From Algoriphagus sp. Y33 (GTDB taxonomy: Bacteria; Bacteroidota; Bacteroidia; Cytophagales; Cyclobacteriaceae): a DNA stretch of 64,000 nt. The stretch is from NCBI RefSeq assembly GCF_014838715.1, contig NZ_CP061947.1:1488001-1552000 (forward strand), given 5' to 3'. Positions 17,118-28,200 of this stretch are shown here, in pieces. The notes beneath the pieces were generated by a model. It searched no databases and was not told the DNA's origin. It was given only the letters and a program-made list of their open reading frames with translations. The translations under genes and the position numbers were made by a program. Every line of letters starts with the position of its first letter. Position 1 is the first letter of the stretch.

Positions 17118-18167
17118 ATGCAAAACAGAACGGAATCCCTGCTTCAAGAACTTTCTAAGCGAATTTTAATCCTCGATGGAGCCATGGGAACCATGATTCA
17201 ACGATATACCCTGACCGAGGAGGATTTTCGAACTCCTGAGCTAGCCGAACATCCCAAATCCCTGAAGGGGAATAATGATTTATTGTCTCTGAGTAAGCCC
17301 CAAATAATCAGGGAGATCCATGCTGAGTATTTCAGGGTGGGAGCAGATATTATTGAGACCAATACTTTCTCTGCCACCACAATTGCACAGGCAGATTATG
17401 ATCTTTCGCATTTAGCATATACTATTAATGTGGAGTCTGCAAAGCTAGCAAGGGAGGTAGCTGACGAATTCACTGCAAAGAATCCGGATAAACCCCGCTT
17501 TGTGGCGGGGGCGATAGGGCCGACCAACAGAACGGCTTCGCTTTCGCCGGATGTGAATGACCCCGGCTATCGTGCAATCACTTTTGATCAGTTGGCAGAA
17601 GCCTATGCAGAGCAGGTTCGCGGGTTGTTGGATGGTGGAGCAGATATCCTATTGGTAGAGACGATTTTTGATACATTAAACGCCAAAGCTGCTCTGTATG
17701 CTATCCAGGATGTGTTTGAAGAAAGAAATATTCCGTTGGATCCTAAAGAAGGAGGTATCCCGATCATGATCTCCGGTACAATCACCGATGCTTCCGGGCG
17801 TACACTTTCGGGTCAGACTACTGAAGCATTTTTGATCTCCATATCGCATGTTCCCTTACTGTCAGTTGGATTGAACTGTGCTTTGGGGGCCAAAGAATTA
17901 AGACCCTATTTAAAAGTGTTGGCGCTGGAATCACCGTTCTATGTGAGTGCTTATCCGAATGCAGGCTTGCCGAATGAATTTGGACAATATGATCAGGGGG
18001 CAGATGAAATGGCGGATCAGATAAGGGACTTTTTGAAAGAAGGAATGCTGAATATTTTGGGGGGCTGTTGCGGCAGCACACCTGAGCATATTTCAGCTTT
18101 GGTAAAGATGGCTGCTGATTTTCAGCCGAGAAAATTACAAGTGGAACTAGAGGAAACGTTGGACTGA
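17118..18167 (+). CDS. metH: Methionine synthase, homocysteine-binding subunit of split MetH
   Basis: A 349-residue protein covering only the N-terminal homocysteine S-methyltransferase module. It has the DGAMGTMIQ start, [24 protein letters not shown], the [16 protein letters not shown] block, and the zinc ligands GLNCALGA and [11 protein letters not shown] at the end. It binds homocysteine and accepts the methyl group carried by the cobalamin subunit. The remainder of MetH is the separate gene 4 bp downstream, an arrangement common in Bacteroidota. The operon is under the SAM-I riboswitch. Confidence 0.93.
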   Translation: MQNRTESLLQELSKRILILDGAMGTMIQRYTLTEEDFRTPELAEHPKSLKGNNDLLSLSKPQIIREIHAEYFRVGADIIETNTFSATTIAQADYDLSHLAYTINVESAKLAREVADEFTAKNPDKPRFVAGAIGPTNRTASLSPDVNDPGYRAITFDQLAEAYAEQVRGLLDGGADILLVETIFDTLNAKAALYAIQDVFEERNIPLDPKEGGIPIMISGTITDASGRTLSGQTTEAFLISISHVPLLSVGLNCALGAKELRPYLKVLALESPFYVSAYPNAGLPNEFGQYDQGADEMADQIRDFLKEGMLNILGGCCGSTPEHISALVKMAADFQPRKLQVELEETLD

Positions 18168-18171
18168 GAAG

Positions 18172-20868
18172 ATGGCTAGAAATAATTACATGAAACTATC
18201 CGGCTTAGAGCCATTGGTTTTTACACCCGAAATTAATTTTGTCAATATAGGCGAACGGACGAATATTACCGGTTCGAAGAAATTTGCCCGATTGATTTTG
18301 AATGGAAATTATGACGAGGCACTTGAAGTGGCCTTGGATCAGGTACGTGGAGGAGCTCAAGTACTGGATGTCTGCATGGATGAAGGCATGTTGGATGGGG
18401 AGTTTGCCATGGTCAAATTCCTGAATCTGATCGCTTCTGAACCGGAGATCTCAAGAATCCCCATCATGATCGATAGTTCCAAATGGAAAATTATCGTGGC
18501 GGGATTGAAGTGTGTTCAGGGAAAAGGCATTGTCAATTCTATTTCCCTGAAAAATGGGGAAGAAGAATTTATCCAACAAGCCAAAACGGTAAAAAAATTC
18601 GGTGCGGCAGTGGTGGTGATGGCTTTCGATGAGTATGGACAGGCTGATACCTATGATAGAAGAGTGGAAATCTGTGAGAGGAGCTATAGGATCCTAGTGG
18701 ATCAAGTGAAGTTTAATCCCCAAGACATCATTTTTGACCCTAATATTTTCCCGGTTGCGACTGGCATGGATGAGCACCGTAAGAATGCATTGGACTTCTT
18801 TAATGCGACCAAATGGATTAAAGAGAATCTTCCCGGAGCCAAAGTAAGTGGCGGAGTCAGTAACGTAAGTTTTTCTTTCAGGGGAAACAATCCTGTGAGA
18901 GAAGCTATGCATGCGGCATTCTTATATCATGCCATCAAGAGTGGGATGGATATGGGGATCGTGAATCCAACCATGTTGGAAATCTATGATGACATTCCTA
19001 AGGACTTACTTGAACGGGTTGAAGATGTACTTTTCGACCGTAGAGAAGATGCTACCGAGCGTATGCTTGATTTCGCAGAAACAGTAAAGTCAGCGGATAA
19101 AAAGGAAGTAGTAAATGAGGCATGGCGCTCAGACCCTGTTTCCAAACGAATGGAACATGCGCTGGTGAAAGGTATTTTGGATTTTATAATAGAAGATACA
19201 GAGGAAGCTAGAATTGAGCTTAAAAGCCCCCTGAAGGTGATAGAAGGGCCATTGATGGATGGTATGAATGTGGTGGGAGATCTCTTTGGAGAGGGGAAAA
19301 TGTTCCTTCCCCAAGTAGTGAAATCTGCCCGTGTGATGAAGAAAGCGGTGGCCTATTTAGAGCCGTTTATGCCGCTGCCGGAAGAAGGGCAGGAAGAATC
19401 TTCCCTGAAAAAGATTCTTTTGGCAACTGTAAAAGGAGACGTGCACGATATAGGCAAGAATATAGTAGGAGTGGTACTGGCATGCAATAGCTACCAAATC
19501 ATCGATTTGGGAGTGATGGTGGATGCCCAGAAAATCATAGATGAAGCTGTCAAGAATAAAGTAGATATCATTGGCTTGAGCGGTCTTATTACTCCTTCTT
19601 TGGATGAGATGGTCAATGTGGCATCGGAGATGGAGCGTCAGGGAATCAAAATCCCGCTTCTGATCGGGGGTGCGACTACTTCCAGAATCCACACTGCAGT
19701 GAAGATCGATCCGGTGTATAGTGGAACTGTAATCCATGTGATGGATGCTAGTAAGTCTGTGCCTATCGCAGGTGAGGCTATTTCTGAGGAGACCAAAGAT
19801 GCTTACCGGATAAAATACAAGGAAATATATCAACAGCTCAGAGTAGAGCATGAAGCCAAGCAGTCTGTGAAGCAATTGATTTCTTACGAGGAGGCGAAAG
19901 CCAATCCTGTAGAGATTGATTGGGATTCATTTGAGCCTGTAGTACCCAATAAACTTGGTAGAACCGTCCTTAAAGATTTGGATCTGAATATTGTCCGCAA
20001 GTATATTGACTGGACACCTTTCTTTAGTACCTGGATGCTCAGCGGGAAATTCCCTAAGATATTTTCAGACCCCGTAGTTGGGGCTGAGGCAAAAAAAGTC
20101 TATGATGAAGCGAATGAAATGCTGGATAAAGCAATAGCTGAAAAGTGGCTATCTGCAAATGCGGTATTTGGTCTGTATCCGGTGCAGCGAAAAGATGATG
20201 ATGCAATTGTCTTTGGTGTAGATGGTATTCAGGCCGCATCCTTTCATTTTTTGCGCCAGCAAGGGAAAAAGGGCAAAGGCATTCCAAACCGTTCTTTAGC
20301 GGACTATTTACATCCTACCCAAACAGATTATATCGGATGCTTTGCAGTGACCTCAGGTATCGGTATGGAGACCAAGTTGGCTGAATTCCAAAAAGCCGGT
20401 GATGATTACAATGATATCTTGTTTAAATCTATCGCAGACAGGCTTGCAGAAGCTGCTGCCGAATATATCCATGAACTCGTTCGAAAGGATTATTGGGGCT
20501 ATTCCCAGAATGAAAACTTGGAGAATGACTCCTTGATACGTGAAGAATATCCGGGTATCAGACCTGCTCCCGGGTATCCGGCTTGTCCTGAGCATTCGGA
20601 GAAGGTCACAATTTCGCAACTATTGGATATGGAAAATGAGATTGGGATCGAGCTGACTTCAAGTTTTGCGATGTATCCCACTTCCTCAGTCTCGGGGTAT
20701 TTCTTTGCGAATCCCGAAAGTAAATATTTTGGTCTTGGAAAAATAGGAGAGGATCAAGTGGCTAGCTACGCAGAACGCAAAGGGATTTCTCTTAAGGATG
20801 CGGAGCGATTGCTTTCTCCAAACCTAGCTTATCAACCTAATTTAACCCTAGTAGAACCTACTTCATGA
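18172..20868 (+). CDS. metH: Methionine synthase, pterin-, cobalamin- and activation-domain subunit of split MetH
   Basis: An 898-residue protein with the other three MetH modules in order. The pterin-binding barrel ([31 protein letters not shown]) spans about 15-300. The cobalamin cap and Rossmann domain follow at about 330-560, with [11 protein letters not shown] giving the DxHxxG histidine that ligates cobalt. The AdoMet-binding reactivation domain lies at about 570-898 ([15 protein letters not shown]). Together with the preceding subunit it forms B12-dependent methionine synthase. Its stop overlaps metF by four bases. Confidence 0.94.
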   Translation: MARNNYMKLSGLEPLVFTPEINFVNIGERTNITGSKKFARLILNGNYDEALEVALDQVRGGAQVLDVCMDEGMLDGEFAMVKFLNLIASEPEISRIPIMIDSSKWKIIVAGLKCVQGKGIVNSISLKNGEEEFIQQAKTVKKFGAAVVVMAFDEYGQADTYDRRVEICERSYRILVDQVKFNPQDIIFDPNIFPVATGMDEHRKNALDFFNATKWIKENLPGAKVSGGVSNVSFSFRGNNPVREAMHAAFLYHAIKSGMDMGIVNPTMLEIYDDIPKDLLERVEDVLFDRREDATERMLDFAETVKSADKKEVVNEAWRSDPVSKRMEHALVKGILDFIIEDTEEARIELKSPLKVIEGPLMDGMNVVGDLFGEGKMFLPQVVKSARVMKKAVAYLEPFMPLPEEGQEESSLKKILLATVKGDVHDIGKNIVGVVLACNSYQIIDLGVMVDAQKIIDEAVKNKVDIIGLSGLITPSLDEMVNVASEMERQGIKIPLLIGGATTSRIHTAVKIDPVYSGTVIHVMDASKSVPIAGEAISEETKDAYRIKYKEIYQQLRVEHEAKQSVKQLISYEEAKANPVEIDWDSFEPVVPNKLGRTVLKDLDLNIVRKYIDWTPFFSTWMLSGKFPKIFSDPVVGAEAKKVYDEANEMLDKAIAEKWLSANAVFGLYPVQRKDDDAIVFGVDGIQAASFHFLRQQGKKGKGIPNRSLADYLHPTQTDYIGCFAVTSGIGMETKLAEFQKAGDDYNDILFKSIADRLAEAAAEYIHELVRKDYWGYSQNENLENDSLIREEYPGIRPAPGYPACPEHSEKVTISQLLDMENEIGIELTSSFAMYPTSSVSGYFFANPESKYFGLGKIGEDQVASYAERKGISLKDAERLLSPNLAYQPNLTLVEPTS

Positions 20869-21818
20869 AAATAACCGAACACTTGGGGAACGCTAAAAGC
20901 TCCCTGTTTTCCTTTGAAATACTGCCTCCGCTGAAAGGCCAAAGTCTTAAAGAATTGCTTGAAGGTATAGCACCTTTAATGGATTTTAATCCTCCGTTTG
21001 TAGATGTGACTTATCATAGAGAAGAATATATTTATAAGAAACACCCAAATGGATTGCTAGAGAAGATCAGTACAAAAAAACGTCCGGGAACTGTAGGGAT
21101 TTGCGCAGCGATCATGAATCGTTTTCAGATTGATGCAGTTCCGCATTTGCTTTGTGGCGGATTTACCAAGGAAGAGACAGAAAATGCATTGATCGATTTG
21201 AATTTCATCGGAGTAGAAAATGTGCTTGCTCTTCGCGGAGATGCTCCTAAGAGTGAGGGAAAGTTTATACCTGAAGCTGATGGCCATGGCTATGCCAGTG
21301 AATTGGTAGAGCAGATTATGAGAATGAACCAAGGACGCTATTTGCATGAGGAAACTGAAATTGGTTTTCAGACAGATTTTTGCGTGGGGGTGGCGGGATA
21401 TCCGGAGAAGCATTTTGAAGCTCCTTCCATGAAGTTTGATCTTAAATATCTACAGGAAAAGGTTAAAAAAGGTGCTGAGTACATTGTGACGCAGATGTTT
21501 TTCAATAACGATAAATACTTCGAATTTGTAGATCAGGTACGGGCGGCAGGAATCACTGTTCCTATTATTCCAGGAATCAAACCAATTACTACCATGGGCC
21601 AAATCACCATGCTCCCGCGTACTTTCTTTTTGGACTTGCCGGATGCTTTAATGGATGAGTTGGAGAAATGCAAAACCAACGCAGAAGTCAAAGAAGTGGG
21701 GATAGCATGGGCTATTCAGCAGTGTAAAGAACTGGTGAAAAAGAATGTCCCTTCCTTACATTTTTATACCATGAGTAAAGCAGATACAACATATAAAATT
21801 GCCAAGGAAATTTTTTAG
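20865..21818 (+). CDS. metF: 5,10-methylenetetrahydrofolate reductase
   Basis: A 317-residue flavoprotein reducing methylene-THF to methyl-THF, the methyl donor for the MetH pair encoded just upstream. Motifs include [11 protein letters not shown] with the catalytic Glu, [19 protein letters not shown], the [15 protein letters not shown] block, and [18 protein letters not shown]. The ATG overlaps the metH stop (ATGA), so metH1-metH2-metF is one riboswitch-controlled operon. A strong terminator follows. Confidence 0.95.
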   Translation: MKITEHLGNAKSSLFSFEILPPLKGQSLKELLEGIAPLMDFNPPFVDVTYHREEYIYKKHPNGLLEKISTKKRPGTVGICAAIMNRFQIDAVPHLLCGGFTKEETENALIDLNFIGVENVLALRGDAPKSEGKFIPEADGHGYASELVEQIMRMNQGRYLHEETEIGFQTDFCVGVAGYPEKHFEAPSMKFDLKYLQEKVKKGAEYIVTQMFFNNDKYFEFVDQVRAAGITVPIIPGIKPITTMGQITMLPRTFFLDLPDALMDELEKCKTNAEVKEVGIAWAIQQCKELVKKNVPSLHFYTMSKADTTYKIAKEIF

Positions 21819-21835
21819 TTTTTCTTACTTATTAT

Positions 21836-21875
21836 AAAAGCCCCGAAAGACCGTTTTTCTTTTGGGGCTTTTTTC
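21836..21875 (+). terminator. Rho-independent terminator of the metH-metF operon
   Basis: AAAAGCCCC pairs with GGGGCTTTT, extended by the GAAAGA / TCTTT pair, followed by a run of T. It lies about 18 bp after the metF stop. Confidence 0.85.
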
Positions 21876-21945
21876 TTTTGGAAAATTCTTAAGGATGATC
21901 TTTAACCTCCTTCTTTTATGAAGTAGCCGGTGATCTATTAGGTGA

Positions 21946-23142
21946 TTAGAAAGATTCGTTTATATTTAGATAAAATCCTGAATTCCCTTTTTGTCCAAAA
22001 GCATAGTCTGCAGTAATAGTAGTTCTGTTTGCTTTGTTAATCATCACTCGAAGCCCTAGACCATAGCCGGGGTTGATTTTTTTAAATAGGTTTTCATTAG
22101 TGAATTTACTTGCGAAACTGGCTGCATTCAAGAAAATTGTCCCACCAAAAGTTTCCTTTTTTTTCTGTAATGGAAACCGATACTCTGCTTCTGAATACAC
22201 CATGCTTTCTCCCCTGAAGCGACCTTGCGAATATCCTCTACCTGAACGCCCAAACATGTCATAGCCAATCGAAGGTAAGGCCATATATGGTAGATCGCCC
22301 GATACAAGGAAATTGACATAACTCCATAAGGCCAATAAATGACGTTTCCGTTTTTCACTTAAAGGGAAGTAATGGCGATAGTCGAGTAGGAGGGTGGAAG
22401 AAGATTGATTCGAGCCTAAAAACTCCGGATTGATTTTGTAAGAAACTAAGGCAAAGTTGGTCTCATAGGGCGATACTGCCAAATCCCGGTTTTCCATTAC
22501 TGCATTCAATGTAATCCCTGAAAGTGTGTTTTTATCTAACTTGAACCCTTTGGTATGATTGTAGAAATCATTGGAGAAAGTAAGCTCTTGGGTGATCCCA
22601 TCCTTCATAAAATTATCAATTTTCGAGTAGATATCAAGATGATAGCCTACGCCTAAATAAAACTTGGAAGTAGATATTCGCTTTAGCACTGTCTCGTACA
22701 ATCGTACCCAGTTGTAATCCATTTGCTGTTCTCCCCACCAGACATCTGCTTGTTTTGGGTTTTCGGTAGGTTCGTTTGGGCTAGAACTTCCCAATCCGAA
22801 GGTAGGCTGGGATGTAATGAAAAAGCGCCAGTCACCTAAAAGAATCCAGCTATCCTCAGCAAGGAAAATAGTACTCCTAGAGCTGATCAGCCATTGTTTT
22901 TTGGTCGTGTACATTAGATTTCCCACGAGATTAGACAGATGGGCGCTTTTAGGATCTCCCATCCTCCATGTAGCTGATGGGGCAATGCCAAATAACCAGC
23001 CATTGGCAGGGTTTGAAGCAATTGCAGGCAAAGGGACCAGCTTAAAATCCCGAATCTGATTTGGTCTATAGACTATTGAATCTTGTGCAAGCATGGGCAG
23101 GCTGGTCCAAAATAGCAGAGCAAAAATCAGGATCCGTGTCAT
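21946..23142 (-). CDS. Omp85/BamA-superfamily outer membrane protein without POTRA domains
   Basis: A 398-residue protein with a signal peptide (LLFWTSLPMLAQ). It continues as a 16-strand-like barrel of the surface antigen D15 type: FGRSGRGYSQGRFRGESMVY, YRFPL, the GTIFLNAASFAS strand and the C-terminal NPGYGLGLRVMINKANRTT with a terminal Phe. There is no POTRA region, as in other small Bacteroidota members. Its first 122 codons are duplicated at 30704-31069, and a fragment of the porin gene lies upstream, so it was once the downstream partner of that porin. It now follows the terminator of susCD. Confidence 0.8.
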   Translation of the reverse strand: MTRILIFALLFWTSLPMLAQDSIVYRPNQIRDFKLVPLPAIASNPANGWLFGIAPSATWRMGDPKSAHLSNLVGNLMYTTKKQWLISSRSTIFLAEDSWILLGDWRFFITSQPTFGLGSSSPNEPTENPKQADVWWGEQQMDYNWVRLYETVLKRISTSKFYLGVGYHLDIYSKIDNFMKDGITQELTFSNDFYNHTKGFKLDKNTLSGITLNAVMENRDLAVSPYETNFALVSYKINPEFLGSNQSSSTLLLDYRHYFPLSEKRKRHLLALWSYVNFLVSGDLPYMALPSIGYDMFGRSGRGYSQGRFRGESMVYSEAEYRFPLQKKKETFGGTIFLNAASFASKFTNENLFKKINPGYGLGLRVMINKANRTTITADYAFGQKGNSGFYLNINESF

Positions 23143-23353
23143 TAATCCGTGTCATTAAAATGAGATGTCTAGTTGTAGTCGGAAACGCAACTCGTTGTCT
23201 TGGGGTAAATCTTTATCTTCAAATGTAAACCGTGTCACTTCAGTTGTCAGTTTATTCTTATGCCCGGCAAAAAACCAATTGAAAGCTAAGGCCAATTCTT
23301 GTTGTTTGTTGCTTTCAATAGCCAAGTCTGGAGGTATGAGGGCATATCTTGTA
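22777..23353. repeat. 577-bp direct repeat, left copy
   Basis: This segment aligns without any gap to 30704-31280 (constant offset of 7927 bp). I count about ten substitutions by eye, so roughly 98 percent identity. It covers the 5' part of the Omp85-type gene, the 13-bp intergenic gap and the 3' end of the porin gene. Similarity stops abruptly at both ends: after GGGCTAGAAC on the left and after CATATCTTGTA on the right. Confidence 0.95.
23156..23353 (-). pseudogene. 3' fragment of porin gene (left copy)
   Basis: About 65 C-terminal codons of the porin intact at 31082-32293, ending with the same stop. The frame loses similarity at 23353 and runs into unrelated sequence. Several of the substitutions between the two repeats fall here. 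It has no start and no promoter of its own and is a by-product of the duplication. Confidence 0.88.
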
Positions 23354-23530
23354 ACCTGAATTCGATTATTAAAATATAGAATTATTGGGGTTGAAAACAG
23401 ATAAAACTAGTGCGCTTTAGTGTGTTTAAGTATCTGATTTTAAGGAGAATGATGGGGGTGATTTTAAAGTTAGATAAAATCACTGAAAATTTCTGTCTAG
23501 TTGGTGAATTTTTCGTTTCTTTGGAAAAAA

Positions 23531-23562
23531 TTCAAGGTTCCCAAATATTCGGGAACCTTGAA
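23531..23562 (-). terminator. Rho-independent terminator of susCD
   Basis: A perfect 12-bp stem TTCAAGGTTCCC / GGGAACCTTGAA with a run of A at 23525-23530, which is the U-tract on the minus strand. It lies 47 bp past the SusD stop and separates susCD from the porin fragment and the Omp85-type gene beyond. Confidence 0.9.
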
Positions 23563-23608
23563 CTAAAATAAACCCAATTTCAACTATTTATAAGCTTTTA
23601 AACATTGA

Positions 23609-25222
23609 TTAATAACCAGGGTTTTGTGTCAAATTACTGTTTTTATTGATTTCTTCCTGGGGAATGGGGTAAAGGATCCTGTAATCTCCATTGGGTTCAT
23701 GAGAAAACCAAGACTTGGTAGTGAACACCCCGAAGCGGATCATATCCTGTCTTCGTCGGCACTCTTCAAAAAACTCATATCCTAACTCATCCATAAACCG
23801 ACCATAGAGGATGTCATCCCCGCCTTCATGGGTAGTAGCATGCACATCCCTACGTCCATAATCATACCTACTACTTCCCATGAGTTCTGCTGCGGTAACA
23901 GGTGCTTCCGCGGGATTATTTCTAAAGCTACGTTCTCTTACCTGTGTCACAATAGCAGCGGCCTCACCGCCATTTCCGGTACGCAGCAAACTTTCCGCTT
24001 TCATCATCAGAATATCGGCATATCTAAAAAATGTATAGTCATTGTTCGGTATTACACCGGCACCTTGCTCTACTTCAAATTTGCTTAGACGTAAACCATG
24101 AACAGCTTGAGACGTATCAACAGCAGGCAAATCGTTAATCAAAATTAAATCCTCACCTTTTAAAGATCCATTTTGAACCGTTAGCTTATTGCCGTTTCTA
24201 TCATACAGTTGTCCCTTTAGCCAGTTTTCAGTATACCTCTCATCCAATGGGTTAAAGGTGTCAATAAATTGTGGAATGGCACATATTCCTCCCCAAGGAG
24301 AAAATCGAAGGCTGTATGTGTCCTGAGCCTCTTGAGGAAGTGTCTGCATATGATGGTCAAATACATTCCAACCAGCTGTATAGTTTTCATCAAAAATCAA
24401 TGACCAGATGATCTCTTGTGAATTCTCGTTGTAAACAACAAAATTATTCTTTTGATTGCTTTCCAACTCATATTTGCTGGATGCTATTACAATATCACAT
24501 TGTTCTATACATTTATCCCACATGGCTTCACCGGTATACACTTCCGCATTCAGATAAAGTTTGGCTAATAAAGTATGTGCCACCCATTTATTAACTCTAC
24601 CATATGAAGCATTGCCTGTTTCCTCAACTAGCAAATCGATATTGTCAGTAATATCTTTTACCAGAAAGTCAAACACTTCTTTTCGCGTGTTCTGTTCAGG
24701 AAGAAATCCCTCGGGAACATCGAATTTTGTAACAATCGGTATGTTTCCATACATATCCAAGAGGACATAATAATAGGTGGCCCTTAGCACCTTAAGTTCA
24801 GCCAATGCACTTTCTTTGAACTCTCCCAAAGGAACAAGATCATTATCTATTTGATAAATTATCCTGTTTGTGGTTGTAATCCCTCTATAAGCTCTCCTCC
24901 AACACTCAACAATTACCAGATCATCTGCAGTCCACTTATGCTCATGGAGTCTTCTGTAATCACCGGCATCTACCCAGCCCCATGGTCTTTTTGGGATAAC
25001 CAATGCATCAGAGCTGACATCTTGTGCCCAAAAGTAGCTCCCCCATCCTCCGAAAAGGTCTTTCCAGGGAACGTATGCGGATGCAATTATGGAACCTACT
25101 TCACTTTCTGTAACCTCAAAGTCTTTAGCGATCAGTGTGCTGTAACTTTCATCTGTCAGTTCTGTGCAACCGATGCTATTCAGTAGAATAGCTGATAAGA
25201 GAAATATTTTTATTGCTTTCAT
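23609..25222 (-). CDS. SusD/RagB-family nutrient-binding outer membrane lipoprotein
   Basis: A 537-residue protein with a lipoprotein signal (AILLNSIGC, Cys19). The SusD fold shows in the N-terminal helices, the LAELKVLRATYYYVLLDMYG block, VAHTLLAKLYLNAEVYTG (TPR), and the C-terminal segment YADILMMKAESLLRTGNG followed by GYEFFEECRRRQDMIRFG. SusD proteins cap the SusC transporter and bind glycans or other large nutrients. It is 11 bp downstream of susC. No glycoside hydrolase or other enzyme is encoded with it, so the ligand cannot be inferred. Confidence 0.93.
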   Translation of the reverse strand: MKAIKIFLLSAILLNSIGCTELTDESYSTLIAKDFEVTESEVGSIIASAYVPWKDLFGGWGSYFWAQDVSSDALVIPKRPWGWVDAGDYRRLHEHKWTADDLVIVECWRRAYRGITTTNRIIYQIDNDLVPLGEFKESALAELKVLRATYYYVLLDMYGNIPIVTKFDVPEGFLPEQNTRKEVFDFLVKDITDNIDLLVEETGNASYGRVNKWVAHTLLAKLYLNAEVYTGEAMWDKCIEQCDIVIASSKYELESNQKNNFVVYNENSQEIIWSLIFDENYTAGWNVFDHHMQTLPQEAQDTYSLRFSPWGGICAIPQFIDTFNPLDERYTENWLKGQLYDRNGNKLTVQNGSLKGEDLILINDLPAVDTSQAVHGLRLSKFEVEQGAGVIPNNDYTFFRYADILMMKAESLLRTGNGGEAAAIVTQVRERSFRNNPAEAPVTAAELMGSSRYDYGRRDVHATTHEGGDDILYGRFMDELGYEFFEECRRRQDMIRFGVFTTKSWFSHEPNGDYRILYPIPQEEINKNSNLTQNPGY

Positions 25223-25232
25223 TTTTCTGAAT

Positions 25233-28200
25233 TTAGAATTTTATACTAGCTCCAATTGTAAATGTCCGGGTAGTTGGATACTTATCCCTATCATCAATGC
25301 CTGGAGACAAACCGTTCCAATTTACCTCAGGGTCTATACCTTTGTATTTGGTGATAATGAAGGTGTTAAGTGTAGAAACATGAAATCTTATGGAGTGGAT
25401 ATGCTTCGATTTGAGCTGGTTGACATTATACCCCAAAGTAATATTATCGATCTTTACGAAGTCCCCATCCTCCACATAGTAATCGTTATATTCCAGAGGG
25501 ACATTTTCATTTAATATCGTCTTTCCAAAAACAGGTTCATATGCTGATTTCAGACGGTTGTACCGCTCATCTCCCGGGTTCTCATAATACATCCTTTGAA
25601 AGTTGATAATTTGGAACTTAAAGGAACCTCGCATGGTCACGCCAAAATCAAAATTCTTATAGTGAACGGTGTTGTTCCAGCCGGCATGGAAATCAGGAAT
25701 ACCATTTCCTATTATTTGCTTTTCATCGAAACTTCTGTTAAAATCGCCATACGCCACCTCTTCTCCTACACTGTTTTCGTAAATCCAATAGCCATCATCC
25801 GATATGTCTGCTACGTTGTAACCGTGAAAATTACCTATTTCACCTCCTATTTCTACAAGGTGTGTATGTGTTTGGATAGGTACTCCGGTATGTCCCGTCG
25901 GAAAATAATTCGTCTCTAATTTGTACAAATCATTCGATAAGCTTACAAGCTTGTTGGTATTGGTGGAGTATAACAACTGTGTAGTCCAATTTACATTCTT
26001 TGTTTTTACCGGTTCTATTGACAGACTGACTTCAAGCCCCTTATTTTCCATCATACCAACATTCGCTCTTGTAGACGGATAAATATTGGGAGGACTAGGT
26101 ACCTGGTAGTCGTACAACAATCCATCAATTCGTCTTACGTAATAATCCACCGTGCCATATACCCTATTATTAAACAATTCAAAATCAACACCTACGTTAA
26201 ATTCCTTCTTTTCCTCCCATTTCAAATATGGATTTGGGTTCCTTGTAGGAACCAAAGAGCGTACCCAGGCACCATTGACCAAGTAATAGTCTGAGAAACC
26301 TAGTGTAGCAACACCTAAAAAAAGATCGGCCGGAGCGTTTCCGGTGACACCGTACCCAGCTCTTAGCTTCAGGTTATTGACAACACTGATATTATCCATA
26401 AAGCCTTCTTCATGTATTCTCCACCCTAATGATAAAGCAGGGAAAGTTCCCCATGGTTTTTCGGCACCATACAGTTGGCTTGCTGCTTCACGACGTACGC
26501 TGGCCAAAAGCAAATATTTATCTTTGTAGGTGTAATTGACTCTACCGAAAAAACTGATCAGGTTGGTTTTTCCTCTGGAGCTGCTCTGGCTGGCTAACCC
26601 ATCTGCAAGGGCTTTTCCTGCCCCAATATCTGCATATCCAACTTGATCGGTTGGAAAGTCAAAGTTACTCATCGACATATCAAACCACTCGTTTTCTTGA
26701 TAACCATATCCTCCGAGTACCGAAAATTCATGTCCACCGAATACTTTTGAATAATTGGCAGTAAGCTCTGAATACTTATTTGAGGCATCTCTGTTACCTA
26801 TTGAAGCATAACCGTTACGGCCGTCCCGTATATTGCTGATATGGTTCTTGGTCTCAGAGTAACCCCGGGCATCATTGAACTTATCATAGGCAAACATCGC
26901 TTTTAGGCTTAGTCCTTCTAAAGGCATATATTCTATAGTACTATTATACCTGGTAAATTGGCTTCTCTTACGACCATCGCTTTCGTATAATCTGGACAAG
27001 GGGTTTTCATAGTCAAAGATCCCTTCCTGAAACCATCTGCCATCCTCCGTTTTGATTGGAGAAGTGGGGTTCTGAATAGTCATTTGACGGTAGGTCCAAC
27101 CACTAAAACTGGTATTATCTCCTGTGGTAGTGAATGAATTTTGTCTTCCCAGTATACCTATATTAAATACCAGTTTATCATTAAGCATTTTGTGCTTGAT
27201 ATCAACACGGCCACTAAAGGTTTTGTTGTCAGATTTAAGCATGATGCCTTCCATATCGCGATAGTTGAGATTAATGAGGTAACTGGTTTGCGCTTTGCCT
27301 CCACGATAGGTCAGGTTATGAATTTGTGAAAAGGGGCTCCTTGTTCCTTCTTTAAACCAGTCGGTATCAGAACCGTTATCCCAACTCGCATCCCGAGTCC
27401 CATCTGCTATTTGCTTTCTATAATCAGCTGCCGTAAGCATATCCAGTTGTCGGTAAACCTGATCTGTGCTCATTTGTACACTGTATTCAACAGAATTGAT
27501 TTGATTCTTATCAAAACCTTTGGTGGTGATCAATATCACCCCGTTGTTTCCGCGTACACCATAAATCGCCGCTGCGGAACCATCTTTAAGTACATCAATA
27601 GATTCTATATCCTCGGGAGCAACTGTCCGGAAGTCACCGGGAATCCCATCTATTAAAATCAAAGGAGACGAACTGGCACCTAAAATAGTTGTATTGCCCC
27701 TAAGCGATACCTGCACCCCGCTGGTAGGGTCCCCACTGGTGGATCCAATAGTCAATCCTGCCACTTTACCTTGAATCAATTGCCCCACATCCTTAACCGG
27801 TGCCCTGACAAAATCTTCCGCTTTTACAGAAGCTACTGAACCGGTTACATCTCCCTTCTTTTGGGTGCCATATCCAATTACCACTACTTCTTCCAATGCT
27901 AAAAGATTTTCATCCAATTGGACATCAATGACAGTTTGGTTGCCCACTGTCACAGTGGTGGTTTCATATCCTATAAATGAAAATACCAAGGTGGCCCCTT
28001 CGGCTACTTCTATGGAATAATTACCGTCAATATCAGTTACAGTGCCTGAGGAAATTCCCTGAATGCTCACGACGACTCCTGGAATGGGTTCACCCTCGGA
28101 ATCCGTAACTTTTCCTGTTATTATTACTGCTTCAGAGATCACCACCTGTTGTTGCGTTTTTGAAGGTGATTGGCTGATGTCTATATTATGATTGACCTGT

